Below are positions 9,354 to 18,742 of a stretch of 64,000 bases of DNA, piece by piece. Within the stretch, counting starts at the first letter, position 1. Every line of letters starts with the position of its first letter. The notes under the pieces are model-generated. The model did no database searches. It had not been told where the DNA came from and saw nothing but the letters and a program-made list of their open reading frames with translations. The DNA is from Christiangramia salexigens (GTDB taxonomy: Bacteria > Bacteroidota > Bacteroidia > Flavobacteriales > Flavobacteriaceae). The stretch is taken from positions 2,576,501 to 2,640,500 of the forward strand of contig NZ_CP018153.1 in the NCBI RefSeq assembly GCF_001889005.1, in the 5' to 3' direction. The position numbers were made by a program, and so were the translations under genes.

Positions 9354-10514
9354 ATGGAGTTCGATTTTCTTAATCCGGTGAATGGAGATTTGCTGGATGA
9401 GATAAAAACCCTGAATCCTCATACGCTTGGTGCTCAAATAAAACTTCATACTGAGAGATCCGGGGTTCCGGAACTTGACGATGTTCAGGTTGCTATTTTT
9501 AGTGTTTGTGAAAACAGACGTGCTCCAGAAAGTGTAGAAGTTCCTGATTTTAAGGAGTTAAGAAAAAAATTTTATAGATTGTATCCGGGAAACTGGAGTC
9601 TCAGGATTGCAGATCTTGGAAATATAGAAGAGGGAGCAAGCGTTGAAGACACCTATTTTGCCGTTCAATACCTTGTTGAAAATCTTGTGAAGAATGATAT
9701 CATTCCGGTGATTTTAGGAGGAGGTCAGGATCTTATCTACGCTCAATACAGGGCCTATGATAAGTTGGATCAAATGGTGAATCTGGTAAACATCGATAGT
9801 AAGTTTGATTTGGGCGATGCAGAATTGCCGATTTCGAATTCATCTTATGTAGGAAAAATCGTCGTTGATAAACCTTATAATCTGTTTAATTACTCAACAC
9901 TTGGATATCAAACCTATTTTAACTCTCAGGAAGAGATAGAATTGATGGAAAGGTTGTTTTTTGAAGCTTACAGGTTAGGCGAGGTGACCTCAGATATTTC
10001 TATGATGGAGCCTGTTTTTAGAAATGCAAATCTGGTTGGTTTAGATCTTGGAGCGATAGATTCGGCTTCTTTGAATTCCGGGTATTTTAATTCGCCCAAT
10101 GGGTTTAACGGCAGGGAGATCTGTGCGTTGTCCAGGTATGCCGGAATTAGTGATAAAGTTTCCTCTTTTGGGGTGTACGAGTATCAGGCTAATCTAGGAC
10201 CTTTGGCCAATACATTAGTGGCTCAGATCATATGGTATTTCATTGAAGGTGTGAATTATCGCACTAATGAAAATACTATTTCAGCCAAAAGAGAGTTTAT
10301 AAAGTATCAGGTTCCTATTGATGATGAAATTTTAGTATTCTTTAAAAGTCCTGTGAGTGGGCGATGGTGGATAGAAATACCATTTTTGGATCATGTAGAT
10401 ACTAAATTAAAACGGCATACGTTATTACCTTGCACCGAGGAGGATTACCTTGAAGCCTGTAATCAGGTAATTCCCGAGAGATGGTATAAAGCCAAAAGAA
10501 AAAACGAAGTCTAA
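9354..10514 (+). CDS. Arginase/formimidoylglutamase-fold protein with altered metal site
   Basis: This 386-residue protein aligns by eye with the ureohydrolase fold. IIPVILGGGQDLIYA takes the place of the family GGDHS motif, NIDSKFD that of DAHxD, and GLDLGAIDSA that of DxDxxD. Thus one His is Gln, the second His is Lys, and one Asp is Gly, so about three of the six manganese ligands are missing. Known ureohydrolases (arginase, agmatinase, HutG) need the binuclear Mn centre, so this copy is likely not a normal hydrolase. It begins 3 nt after topA and precedes gldK, and may have a structural or regulatory role. Homology is fairly sure; activity is doubtful. Confidence 0.75.
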   Translation: MEFDFLNPVNGDLLDEIKTLNPHTLGAQIKLHTERSGVPELDDVQVAIFSVCENRRAPESVEVPDFKELRKKFYRLYPGNWSLRIADLGNIEEGASVEDTYFAVQYLVENLVKNDIIPVILGGGQDLIYAQYRAYDKLDQMVNLVNIDSKFDLGDAELPISNSSYVGKIVVDKPYNLFNYSTLGYQTYFNSQEEIELMERLFFEAYRLGEVTSDISMMEPVFRNANLVGLDLGAIDSASLNSGYFNSPNGFNGREICALSRYAGISDKVSSFGVYEYQANLGPLANTLVAQIIWYFIEGVNYRTNENTISAKREFIKYQVPIDDEILVFFKSPVSGRWWIEIPFLDHVDTKLKRHTLLPCTEEDYLEACNQVIPERWYKAKRKNEV

Positions 10515-10630
10515 AAAAAATATTCAGGCGTTATTTTGATTTACTGTATTTTTATCTGAATTATTGTTTTTTAAAAAATAATTAGATAGGTTTACTGCCG
10601 TAAATCAAAATGTCTTAACCTAAGATAATT

Positions 10631-11995
10631 ATGAAGAAGTATATTTCGCTCATTGCTGTTCTGGCCTTGCTTTCAAGCTGTGGTGGTGGCGATCGTGGAC
10701 AGCTTGTAGGTGCGGAGGGTAAGAAGTGGAATCCGGAGAAACCTTATGGTATGACATTAATTCCAGGTGGATCTTTCGTTATGGGTAAAGCCGATGACGA
10801 TATTGCCGACCAGGAAAATGCTCCACCTAAAACCGTTACGGTTCGTTCTTTCTATATGGATGAGACCGAAATTACTAATGCAGAATATAGGCAATTTGTG
10901 AATTACGTGAAAGACTCTGTTGTAAGGGTTAATCTCGCTATTATGGCCGAAATGCAGGGTGCTGTTCCAGGAGATGGAGGTATTGGTGAATTTGCTTTTG
11001 CCGATGGTGATCCTGATAATCTTACTCCTTACCAGGAATATATGTTGAATACCTACGGCCAGGGAGGACCAACCGATAGTTACGAAAATCGTAAACTTAA
11101 TACTAAAGTGGATCTTTATTGGGAAACCGATGAGTATCCTGATGTATTTTACGCAGAGGTGATGGATTCCATGTATATTCCAATGGACGAAGTTTACAAT
11201 GGTCAGCGTACCATAGATGTGAAAAAACTTAAATTCAAATATTCCTGGATGGACATCCAGGCAGCTGCACGTGCCAAAGGCGATCGCAGTAACTTTATAA
11301 AAAATGAAGAAGTTGCAATTTATCCTGATACCACGGTTTGGATCAAGGATTTCAACTATTCATACAATGAGCCTATGCACAACGATTATTTCTGGCATAG
11401 TGCTTTTGATGCTTATCCTGTAGTTGGGGTTTCCTGGAAACAGGCCAGAGCTTTTACGCAATGGAGAACTAAGCATCACAACGATTTTAGACGCGCTAAA
11501 GGAGATGCCAATGTTCCATCTTACAGACTTCCAACCGAAGGTGAATGGGAATATGCTGCCAGAGGTGGTCTTGATGGTGCAACCTATCCATGGGGTGGGC
11601 CTTATACATTGAACGACAGAGGTTGTTTTATGGCCAACTTTAAGCCTTTACGTGGGGATTATGCGGCAGATCAGGCTTTATATACTGTTGAAGCTAAGTC
11701 TTATGATCCAAATGATTTTGGACTTTATAATATGGCCGGAAACGTGGCCGAGTGGGTGGATTCTTCGTATGACCCGAACTCTTACCATTACATGTCTACT
11801 ATGAATCCAACCGTTAACAACCCGGAGGATCGTAGGAAAGTAGTTCGTGGTGGATCCTGGAAAGATGTAGCTTATTTTTTACAGGTTAGTTCAAGGGATT
11901 ATGAATATGCCGATTCTGCACGAAGCTATATAGGCTTCAGAACTGTTCAGGATTACCTAGGTACAGACGTAACCCTGAATCAATCCAGCAAATAG
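10631..11995 (+). CDS. gldK: Gliding motility / T9SS lipoprotein GldK
   Basis: The 454-residue lipoprotein has a signal peptide ending in LALLSSC and a formylglycine-generating-enzyme (FGE-sulfatase) fold. Fold markers are MTLIPGGSFVMGKADDD, TEITNAEYRQFV, YRLPTEGEWEYAARGG, MAGNVAEWV and VVRGGSW. GldK and GldN form the periplasmic ring of the type IX secretion system attached to the outer membrane. The gene opens the ordered cluster gldK-gldL-gldM-gldN, which fixes the identity; FGE enzymes outside this context would be a different call. A gap of about 115 bp from the preceding gene could hold a promoter, but I see no clean consensus. Confidence 0.95.
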   Translation: MKKYISLIAVLALLSSCGGGDRGQLVGAEGKKWNPEKPYGMTLIPGGSFVMGKADDDIADQENAPPKTVTVRSFYMDETEITNAEYRQFVNYVKDSVVRVNLAIMAEMQGAVPGDGGIGEFAFADGDPDNLTPYQEYMLNTYGQGGPTDSYENRKLNTKVDLYWETDEYPDVFYAEVMDSMYIPMDEVYNGQRTIDVKKLKFKYSWMDIQAAARAKGDRSNFIKNEEVAIYPDTTVWIKDFNYSYNEPMHNDYFWHSAFDAYPVVGVSWKQARAFTQWRTKHHNDFRRAKGDANVPSYRLPTEGEWEYAARGGLDGATYPWGGPYTLNDRGCFMANFKPLRGDYAADQALYTVEAKSYDPNDFGLYNMAGNVAEWVDSSYDPNSYHYMSTMNPTVNNPEDRRKVVRGGSWKDVAYFLQVSSRDYEYADSARSYIGFRTVQDYLGTDVTLNQSSK

Positions 11996-12057
11996 ACAAA
12001 CTTTAACTGAACTAAACCTATTTATTTTATTACCAAGAAATTTAAACATTAAGAGTT

Positions 12058-12705
12058 ATGGCAAATTCAAGATCAACAAAAAAAGTGACCAATATGGTGT
12101 ATGGTCTGGGAGCATCTGTAGTTATTTTAGGTGCCCTTTTCAAAATCATGCACTGGCCTGGTGGAAATGCAATGTTAATTATCGGTCTGATAGTTGAAGC
12201 CCTGGTATTTGCCTATTCGGCATTTGAACCTGTAGACGACGATCTGGACTGGGCTTTGGTTTATCCTGAGTTGGCCGGAGGAGAGCCTGCAAGAAAGAAC
12301 GGAGCTGTTGTGGAAAGCAAAGAGGCAGAAGGTATGTTGTCTAAAAAGTTAGACGAAATGCTTAAAGAAGCAAGGGTTGACGCAAACCTTATGAGTTCTC
12401 TTGGAGAAAGCATTAGAAATTTTGAAGGAGCTGCAAAAGGAATTGCACCTACTGTAGATGCAATGGCTTCCCAAAAGAAATACAGTGAGGAACTTAATGT
12501 TGCTGCTTCTCAAATGGAAACACTTAATAATATCTATAAGGCACAAGTTGAATCTGCTTCTCGTCAAAGCGAGATCAATCAGGAAGTTGCTGCTAATGCA
12601 GGTAAACTGAAAGAGCAAATGGATTCACTTACGCATAATATGGCTTCATTGAACAATGTTTATGGAGGTATGTTAACGGCTATGAATGGTAAAGCAAGAG
12701 TCTAA
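12058..12705 (+). CDS. gldL: T9SS motor protein GldL
   Basis: The 215-residue protein has two N-terminal membrane helices (about residues 14-30 and 38-56, with FKIMHWPGGN between them), an acidic stretch FEPVDDDLDW, and a long predicted cytoplasmic coiled coil. GldL with GldM forms the proton-driven rotary motor of gliding and type IX secretion in the inner membrane. The conserved glutamate of helix 2 is visible in LIVEALVFAYSAFE. The gene lies between gldK and gldM in the standard order. Confidence 0.95.
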   Translation: MANSRSTKKVTNMVYGLGASVVILGALFKIMHWPGGNAMLIIGLIVEALVFAYSAFEPVDDDLDWALVYPELAGGEPARKNGAVVESKEAEGMLSKKLDEMLKEARVDANLMSSLGESIRNFEGAAKGIAPTVDAMASQKKYSEELNVAASQMETLNNIYKAQVESASRQSEINQEVAANAGKLKEQMDSLTHNMASLNNVYGGMLTAMNGKARV

Positions 12706-12755
12706 TTGAGATTTTCAATTAAGCTGTTATATTAATTAAAAACAACTAATTAGAC

Positions 12756-14297
12756 ATGGCATCCGGAAAACAAACGCCAAGGCAAAAGATGATTAACCTG
12801 ATGTATCTGGTTTTCATCGCAATGATGGCCTTAAATATGTCCAAAGAAGTACTTACTGCCTTTGGATTAATGAATGAAAAACTAGATAGTACAGCTGCTA
12901 ATTTTGAAGAAAGAAACACGGCTTTAATGGCTGGGTTAAAGACAAAAGTTGAAGAGCAGCCTCAAAAGTATACTTCGATTAAAGCTGATGCTGACAAGAT
13001 TGATGAATTATCTACAGAGCTAAATCAGTATATCGCTGGAATAAAAGAGAAATTAGAAGCTTCTGTAGATGATGCTACAGATTACGAGACGATGGATAAG
13101 TCTAACACTATGGATGAAATGTTCTTCCAGAGTGGAAGGATTTCTCCTGAAGGTGAGGAGTTTTTGAATAAGATCAAAGCCTATAGAGAAGGCGTATCTG
13201 CTATTCTCTCTAAAGGTTATCCTGCAATTGCCAAGAAAGTAAATGTAGAAAAAGAATTTTCTACTGAGCCTGTGAACGTAGAAGGAGCAAATGTACCATG
13301 GTTAAAATATAGATTTGAAGGTTTTCCACTGGTTGCTTCTATTACTCAGCTAACTCAAATGCAATCTGATATTAAGAGTACAGAGAGTGAGATTCTCTCA
13401 AATATGCTTTCAGGTCAGCTTCAGAGTGATGTTTCGCTGGATAACTACGAGGCTATCGTAATTCCTTCTAAGCCTGCTTTTTTTAGTGGAGAAAATTTCT
13501 CTGGTAAAGTTGTATTAGGTCGTTTTGATAATACGCTTCAATTTGAAAACGTAGTAGTAAACGGAAAAGAAGTTAAAAGTTTAAAAGATGGTCAGGTTGT
13601 TCTTGACTTCCCTGCGGGAAATGTTGGCGAGCAAAAGATTAATGGTAAACTGGAATATCTTGAGGATGGTGAAACTAAGGAGATTCCTATTGATGGTTCT
13701 TATACCGTAATACCACTACCAAATTCTGCAGTTATCTCTGCAGATAAGATGAATGTAGTGTACAGAGGTGTACAAAACCCTATGACTATATCTATTCCCG
13801 GAGTAAGCAATGTAAATGCTAATGCACCAGGTTTAAGATCGGCTGGAGGAACTGGAAATTATCTTATGGATGTTACCACGCTTCAGGCAAGAGAAGTAAC
13901 CATTAGTGTTAGTGGTACTTTACCAGGTGGTAAAACTGTATCAGACAAAAAGACCTTCAGAGTTAAGGATATCCCAAGACCTGTTGGAACTATTAGAGGT
14001 GAAGATGGTTCTGTTTCAATGCAAAGAAACAGTTTGGAGATAGCTTCGGTTGGAGCTAATCTACCTGATTTTGATTTTGACCTGAATCTTAACGTTACTG
14101 GATTCAAATTCAAAGTGCCTGGACAACCTACGATTATTGTAAATGGTAGCAGACTGGATGATAGGGCTAAAGCTGCTCTTAGAAGAGCGGGACGTGGAGA
14201 GTCTGTTCAAATATTTGATATTGAAGCTTCACTTGCAGGAAATTCAAGCTATAAGCTTAAGAAAGTAGCTCCTGTAGTGATTGAGCTTACAAATTAA
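12756..14297 (+). CDS. gldM: T9SS motor protein GldM
   Basis: The 513-residue protein has a single N-terminal membrane helix (LMYLVFIAMMALNMSKEVL, residues about 15-33) and a long periplasmic part of successive domains ending in beta-rich modules (KMNVVYRGVQNPMTISIPG and the following repeats). GldM spans the periplasm and transmits motor force from GldL to the GldK/GldN ring. Length and architecture fit the family. It follows gldL by 50 nt and precedes gldN by 10 nt in a tight operon. Confidence 0.95.
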   Translation: MASGKQTPRQKMINLMYLVFIAMMALNMSKEVLTAFGLMNEKLDSTAANFEERNTALMAGLKTKVEEQPQKYTSIKADADKIDELSTELNQYIAGIKEKLEASVDDATDYETMDKSNTMDEMFFQSGRISPEGEEFLNKIKAYREGVSAILSKGYPAIAKKVNVEKEFSTEPVNVEGANVPWLKYRFEGFPLVASITQLTQMQSDIKSTESEILSNMLSGQLQSDVSLDNYEAIVIPSKPAFFSGENFSGKVVLGRFDNTLQFENVVVNGKEVKSLKDGQVVLDFPAGNVGEQKINGKLEYLEDGETKEIPIDGSYTVIPLPNSAVISADKMNVVYRGVQNPMTISIPGVSNVNANAPGLRSAGGTGNYLMDVTTLQAREVTISVSGTLPGGKTVSDKKTFRVKDIPRPVGTIRGEDGSVSMQRNSLEIASVGANLPDFDFDLNLNVTGFKFKVPGQPTIIVNGSRLDDRAKAALRRAGRGESVQIFDIEASLAGNSSYKLKKVAPVVIELTN

Positions 14298-14307
14298 AAT
14301 TTAGTAA

Positions 14308-15204
14308 ATGATGAGCTGGAAAGGATTTTTAGTATATGCTTTTGTGATGATGTTGAGTGCCGCTTCATTCGGTCAGGCAAACATCCTGAATGCGAAAAAG
14401 CCGGATGATATCGGGAAGAAATCTGAGACTCAGGCTTTAGTGGATGCTGAAGACAAGCCACTGGAATATGGTTATGTTGGAGAACGTGATATTCTTTGGT
14501 CTAAAGGGACCTGGGAGATCATAGATCTTGATGAAAGAGTAAACTTTCCGCTGTACTATCCTATAGATACCAATAACATTGGTACTAACAGAAGATCGCT
14601 TTATGATGTACTTGTAGGCGCTATTAAAAAAGGTAAGATTCAGAATATCTATGCTGATTCTTATTTTACCGAAAAGCGAACTCTAAAAGACATTAGAGGA
14701 ACTTTATCTAAGATTGACACTACAGACCTTGGAATTGAGCAGTATAATGCTGGTGAGGAAGTAGATGAACAATTTATAGACAGACGTGATCTTGGGTCTG
14801 CGGATATAGTTGAATACCACATCCGAGGACTATGGTATTTCGATAAGCGCTTAGCTGAACTTAAATATAGGTTATTGGGAATTGCACCAGTTGCACCCGA
14901 TGTGAACTTTATCGACTCTGGTCAAACCGACCTTGTGGAATTGTTCTGGGTATGGTATCCGGATGCAAGAGAGGTGCTTCATGAAGCTAAGGTTTTTACC
15001 GGAGGGAATACCTCACAAACGGTTTCCTTTGATCACCTGCTTAATGCAAGACGATTTAGTGGAGTTATTTACAAAGAAGATAACGTTCAGGGCGATCGTT
15101 CAATAGATGAATATATTGCCGATAATGCATTTATGCAACTTCTGGAATCCCAGCGAATAAAAGAGCAGATCCGGAACTTTGAACAGGATATGTGGAGCTA
15201 TTAA
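14308..15204 (+). CDS. gldN: T9SS ring protein GldN
   Basis: The 298-residue exported protein has a signal peptide ending near SAASFGQAN. It carries the GldN features DILWSKGTWEIIDLDERVNFPLYYP (abridged here as ILWSKGTWEIIDLDE) and a conserved AELKYRLLGIAPV region near residue 190. GldN joins GldK in the periplasmic ring beneath the outer membrane. A strong terminator follows 22 nt after the stop, marking the end of the gldKLMN operon. Confidence 0.95.
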   Translation: MMSWKGFLVYAFVMMLSAASFGQANILNAKKPDDIGKKSETQALVDAEDKPLEYGYVGERDILWSKGTWEIIDLDERVNFPLYYPIDTNNIGTNRRSLYDVLVGAIKKGKIQNIYADSYFTEKRTLKDIRGTLSKIDTTDLGIEQYNAGEEVDEQFIDRRDLGSADIVEYHIRGLWYFDKRLAELKYRLLGIAPVAPDVNFIDSGQTDLVELFWVWYPDAREVLHEAKVFTGGNTSQTVSFDHLLNARRFSGVIYKEDNVQGDRSIDEYIADNAFMQLLESQRIKEQIRNFEQDMWSY

Positions 15205-15225
15205 GCTTGACTTGATGATATTACC

Positions 15226-15254
15226 AAAGCGCTCTAAATTGAGCGCTTTTTTTT
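15226..15254 (+). terminator. Terminator of the gldKLMN operon
   Basis: AAAGCGCTC and GAGCGCTTT form a perfect 9-bp stem around a 6-nt loop, followed by eight T residues. This is a textbook Rho-independent terminator on the plus strand. Confidence 0.9.
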
Positions 15255-15273
15255 GAGATATATACTTTGATTT

Positions 15274-16332
15274 ATGGTTGATTATTTGATTGTAGGACTT
15301 GGTTTAAGTGGTTTAGCTGTGGCTGAAGAGCTTCAGGGGAGACAGAAGAGTTTTAAAGTATTTGAGAATGAATCTCAAAAATCTTCCTTGGTGGCCGGGG
15401 GTATTTTTAATCCTGTGATCTTAAAGCGATTTACTGCAGCCTGGAAAGCCGCAGAGCAAATGGAAACTGCACTTCCTTTCTATCAAGCTCTGGAATCTAA
15501 ACTCGATATTAAGCTGATCCATTATTGGGATATCTACCGTAGATTTCATTCTGTTGAAGAACAAAACGATTGGTTTGTAGCCACAGATAAACCCGGATTA
15601 AGTCAATTTCTGGATCCTGAACTTGTTAAGAATACTAATCCCGCATTAAAGGCAGAACATAGCTTTGGTCGGGTTCGAGGTACCGGCAATATAGATACGG
15701 CTAAATTGATCTTTTCCTACCGGGAAGAGCTTAAGACACAAAATCTATTAATAGAAGAAAATTTTGATCATGATGAATTGAAAGTCCAGAATGACCATGT
15801 GATCTATAAGGGCCTAAAAGCGTCTAATATTATTTTTTGTGAAGGCTTCGGATTAAAGCAAAATCCATATTTCAATTATTTACCCTTACAGGGAAATAAA
15901 GGTGAATATATTATTATAAGGTCTGAAGAGCTCAAACTTGAACAGGCCATTAAGTCCTCAGTGTTTATAATGCCTTTAGGGGAGAATCTGTATAAGGTTG
16001 GCGCAACTTATGAGAATAAGGATAAATCTCCGGAAGCTACTTCCAGGGCAAAAGATAAACTGATCCTCGAGCTAAAGAAAGTATTGCTTAGCAATTTTGA
16101 AGTTGTAGATCAGATGGCAGGCATAAGACCTTCGGTTGCCGATAGAAAGCCATTGGTTGGCAGGCATCCGGTTCATGCTAACTTATATTGTTGTAATGGA
16201 TTTGGTAGTCGTGGGGTGTTAATCGCGCCAAATATGGCTCGCGATCTGCTCGCCTTTATTCTGGATGGTAAACCGCTGGATCCTGAAACAGATATCAGCA
16301 GATTTACCAAAAAGCACTTTAAAGAAAATTAA
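15274..16332 (+). CDS. FAD-dependent amino-acid-oxidase-type (DAO family) oxidoreductase
   Basis: The 352-residue protein opens with a dinucleotide-binding motif, YLIVGLGLSGLAVAEELQ, and an early VAGGIFNPVILKRF segment. It ends with a second FAD-contact region, MAGIRPSVADRKPLVGRHP followed by CNGFGSRGVLIAP. This is the D-amino-acid oxidase / glycine oxidase fold: cytoplasmic flavoenzymes that oxidise C-N bonds of small amines. Substrate is not predictable. Its last codons overlap by 4 nt the 3' end of the convergent DUF983 gene. It lies after the gld terminator and so is transcribed separately. Confidence 0.8.
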   Translation: MVDYLIVGLGLSGLAVAEELQGRQKSFKVFENESQKSSLVAGGIFNPVILKRFTAAWKAAEQMETALPFYQALESKLDIKLIHYWDIYRRFHSVEEQNDWFVATDKPGLSQFLDPELVKNTNPALKAEHSFGRVRGTGNIDTAKLIFSYREELKTQNLLIEENFDHDELKVQNDHVIYKGLKASNIIFCEGFGLKQNPYFNYLPLQGNKGEYIIIRSEELKLEQAIKSSVFIMPLGENLYKVGATYENKDKSPEATSRAKDKLILELKKVLLSNFEVVDQMAGIRPSVADRKPLVGRHPVHANLYCCNGFGSRGVLIAPNMARDLLAFILDGKPLDPETDISRFTKKHFKEN

Positions 16333-16715
16333 TTGCCGGCTGTTTTATTGTAACTAAAAAAAAGGTTGATCCAGATATTTCTTGACAGGCGCATAATAAC
16401 GGGCATAAAAAAGATAAGGGTACCGGTAATTGCAAAAAAGGATCCAAGAAGGCTGGCATTCAATAACAGATAGGATATCACAAAAGCGGCTACAGAAAAG
16501 GCTATTCCTACCGCATAACTCACATACATCGCCCCATAAAAAAAAGAAGGTTCTATCTTATATTTCGTTCTACAGCTGGAGCAGCGCTCATGCATTTTAA
16601 AAACCTTGTGTAATTTATAGGGATTATCCTCTATATACATGCTTTCTTCCTGGCATACCGGACAGGTTCCGGTGAAAATGCTATAAATCTTTGTCCCTTT
16701 AAGGATTCCCATCAT
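16329..16715 (-). CDS. DUF983 family membrane protein with zinc-ribbon motif
   Basis: The 128-residue protein has two CxxC pairs near the N-terminus (CPVCQEE and CSSCRTKY), likely binding one zinc. KIEPSFFYGAMYVSYAVG and two membrane helices follow. This layout matches DUF983, which is common in Bacteroidota and alphaproteobacteria and sometimes linked to cytochrome oxidase genes, though no such genes are nearby. Function is unknown. It is divergent from the ABC-F gene with only about 50 nt between the starts. Confidence 0.8.
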   Translation of the reverse strand: MMGILKGTKIYSIFTGTCPVCQEESMYIEDNPYKLHKVFKMHERCSSCRTKYKIEPSFFYGAMYVSYAVGIAFSVAAFVISYLLLNASLLGSFFAITGTLIFFMPVIMRLSRNIWINLFFSYNKTAGN

Positions 16716-16765
16716 ATTTTTTTTGCATTACAAAATTAAGCATCTTTGCAAAAAATTTAGCCTTA

Positions 16766-18682
16766 ATGCTTAACATTCACAATCTTTCAGTCTCTTTTGC
16801 CGGAGAATATCTTTTTAAGGAAATAAGTTTCAGGCTTGGTGCCGGAGACAGAGTAGGTCTTATTGGGAAAAATGGTGCAGGAAAATCAACGCTTTTAAAG
16901 ATAATTTCAGGAGAACAGGAGTATGACGGTGGGCAGATCGCCAAAGACAAGGAGCTGAAAATTGGATTTTTAAAGCAGGACCTTGATTTTGAAAAAGGTC
17001 GAACCGTAATAGATGAAGCTCATCAGGCTTTCGAGGAGATCAAACAACTTGAAGGAAAAATGGCTGTGATCAATGAGCAGCTTGCCACTCGTACCGATTA
17101 TGAAAGTGAATCTTATAACGATCTTATTCAGGATCTAAGTGAGATAACTCATCAATATGAGATCATTGGAGGCTATAATTACGAGGGGGAAACCGAAAAG
17201 GTTCTTCAGGGACTTGGATTTGAAAGAGAGGATTTTAATAGACTTACAGAGACATTTTCCGGGGGGTGGAGAATGAGAATAGAGCTGGCGAAATTGTTAT
17301 TACAGAACAATGATATTTTGCTTCTGGATGAGCCTACTAACCACCTGGATATTGAAAGTATAATCTGGTTGGAGAGTTTTCTGAATAACTATCCAGGTTC
17401 GGTAATGCTGGTTTCTCACGATAAGATGTTCCTGAACAACGTAACCAATCGTAGTATTGAGATCTCGCTTGGCAGCATCTATGATTACAGGAAACCATAT
17501 TCAGAATTCATTGAATTCAGAAAGGAGTTACGAGAACAACAGTTGGCTGCTCAAAAGAACCAACAAAAAGAGATAGAGAATACAGAGAAGCTTATTGATA
17601 AGTTTAGGGCAAAGGCCAGTAAGGCTTCTATGGCTCAGTCGCTTTTGAAAAAGCTTGATAAGATAGACCGCATCGAGGTAGATGAAGATGATAATGCTGT
17701 GATGAGCGTTAACTTCCCGGTGTCTGTGAATCCTGGAAAGGTAGTGATAGAAACAGAGCATCTGGAAAAATCCTATGGTGATAAAAAAGTTCTGAACGAT
17801 ATAAATCTATTGATAGAAAGACAGAGCAAGATCGCTTTTGTTGGACAGAATGGTCAGGGAAAAACTACGCTGGCAAAGATCATAATCGGTGAAATAGAGC
17901 ATGAAGGGAAATTAAAGCTGGGACATAATGTTCAGCTTGGGTATTTTGCTCAGAATCAAGCAGATTACTTAGATGGTGAAAAAACTATCCTTCAAACCAT
18001 GGAAGATGCTTCTAACGAAAAGAACCGCACCAAGGTTCGCGATATGCTTGGATCCTTCCTTTTTAGAGGGGATGAAGTAGAGAAGAAGGTGAAAGTACTT
18101 TCAGGAGGTGAGAGAAACCGACTTGCACTTTGTAAGATGTTACTGGAACCTTTTAATGTTATGGTGATGGATGAACCTACCAATCACCTCGACATTAAAT
18201 CCAAGAATGTTTTAAAGGATGCATTGAAGAACTTTGAAGGAACACTGATAATCGTTTCTCACGACCGGGATTTCCTTCAGGGATTAACCAGTAAGGTATA
18301 TGAATTTCGTAATCATAAGATTAAGGAGTATCTTGGTGATATAGATTATTATCTGGATCAGAGGAAACTCCAGGATATGAGAGCGGTGGAGAAGTCTGAA
18401 AAGGTTAAGACCCCTAAGACTAAAAATAAAGATCAGGAGAACCATTCTTTTGCCGATCAAAAGGAATTAAAAAAGCTGAAGAACAGGCTGAGTAAGGCAG
18501 AAGCGAAGATTACCAAACTCGAAAAAGACCTTAAGGCAAAAGACAAGGAGTTGGCCAATAATTATGAGAAAACCGCTACAAATCCGGATTTTTTGAATAA
18601 TTATAATGATACGAAAAAGAAGCTGGAAAAGATGATGGCCGAGTGGGAAGAGCTTCAATTGAGTATTGAGGAGATAAGTTGA
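16766..18682 (+). CDS. ABC-F family ATPase (Uup/EttA type)
   Basis: The 638-residue soluble protein has two ABC domains and no membrane segment. Walker A motifs are GKNGAGKST (about residue 36) and GQNGQGKTT (about 367). Signatures are FSGGWRMR and LSGGERNR. Walker B motifs are LLLDEPTNHLD and MVMDEPTNHLD. A linker rich in charged residues lies between the domains, and a Lys/Glu-rich coiled coil closes the C-terminus, as in Uup. ABC-F proteins act on the ribosome in translation control, and Uup also has links to DNA branch processing. Resistance-type function is possible but not indicated. Confidence 0.9.
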   Translation: MLNIHNLSVSFAGEYLFKEISFRLGAGDRVGLIGKNGAGKSTLLKIISGEQEYDGGQIAKDKELKIGFLKQDLDFEKGRTVIDEAHQAFEEIKQLEGKMAVINEQLATRTDYESESYNDLIQDLSEITHQYEIIGGYNYEGETEKVLQGLGFEREDFNRLTETFSGGWRMRIELAKLLLQNNDILLLDEPTNHLDIESIIWLESFLNNYPGSVMLVSHDKMFLNNVTNRSIEISLGSIYDYRKPYSEFIEFRKELREQQLAAQKNQQKEIENTEKLIDKFRAKASKASMAQSLLKKLDKIDRIEVDEDDNAVMSVNFPVSVNPGKVVIETEHLEKSYGDKKVLNDINLLIERQSKIAFVGQNGQGKTTLAKIIIGEIEHEGKLKLGHNVQLGYFAQNQADYLDGEKTILQTMEDASNEKNRTKVRDMLGSFLFRGDEVEKKVKVLSGGERNRLALCKMLLEPFNVMVMDEPTNHLDIKSKNVLKDALKNFEGTLIIVSHDRDFLQGLTSKVYEFRNHKIKEYLGDIDYYLDQRKLQDMRAVEKSEKVKTPKTKNKDQENHSFADQKELKKLKNRLSKAEAKITKLEKDLKAKDKELANNYEKTATNPDFLNNYNDTKKKLEKMMAEWEELQLSIEEIS

Positions 18683-18742
18683 TCCGATTTTTTTTAGGTT
18701 TCATTTAAACCATATGGACTTTAAATAGTCCTAATACACGTT

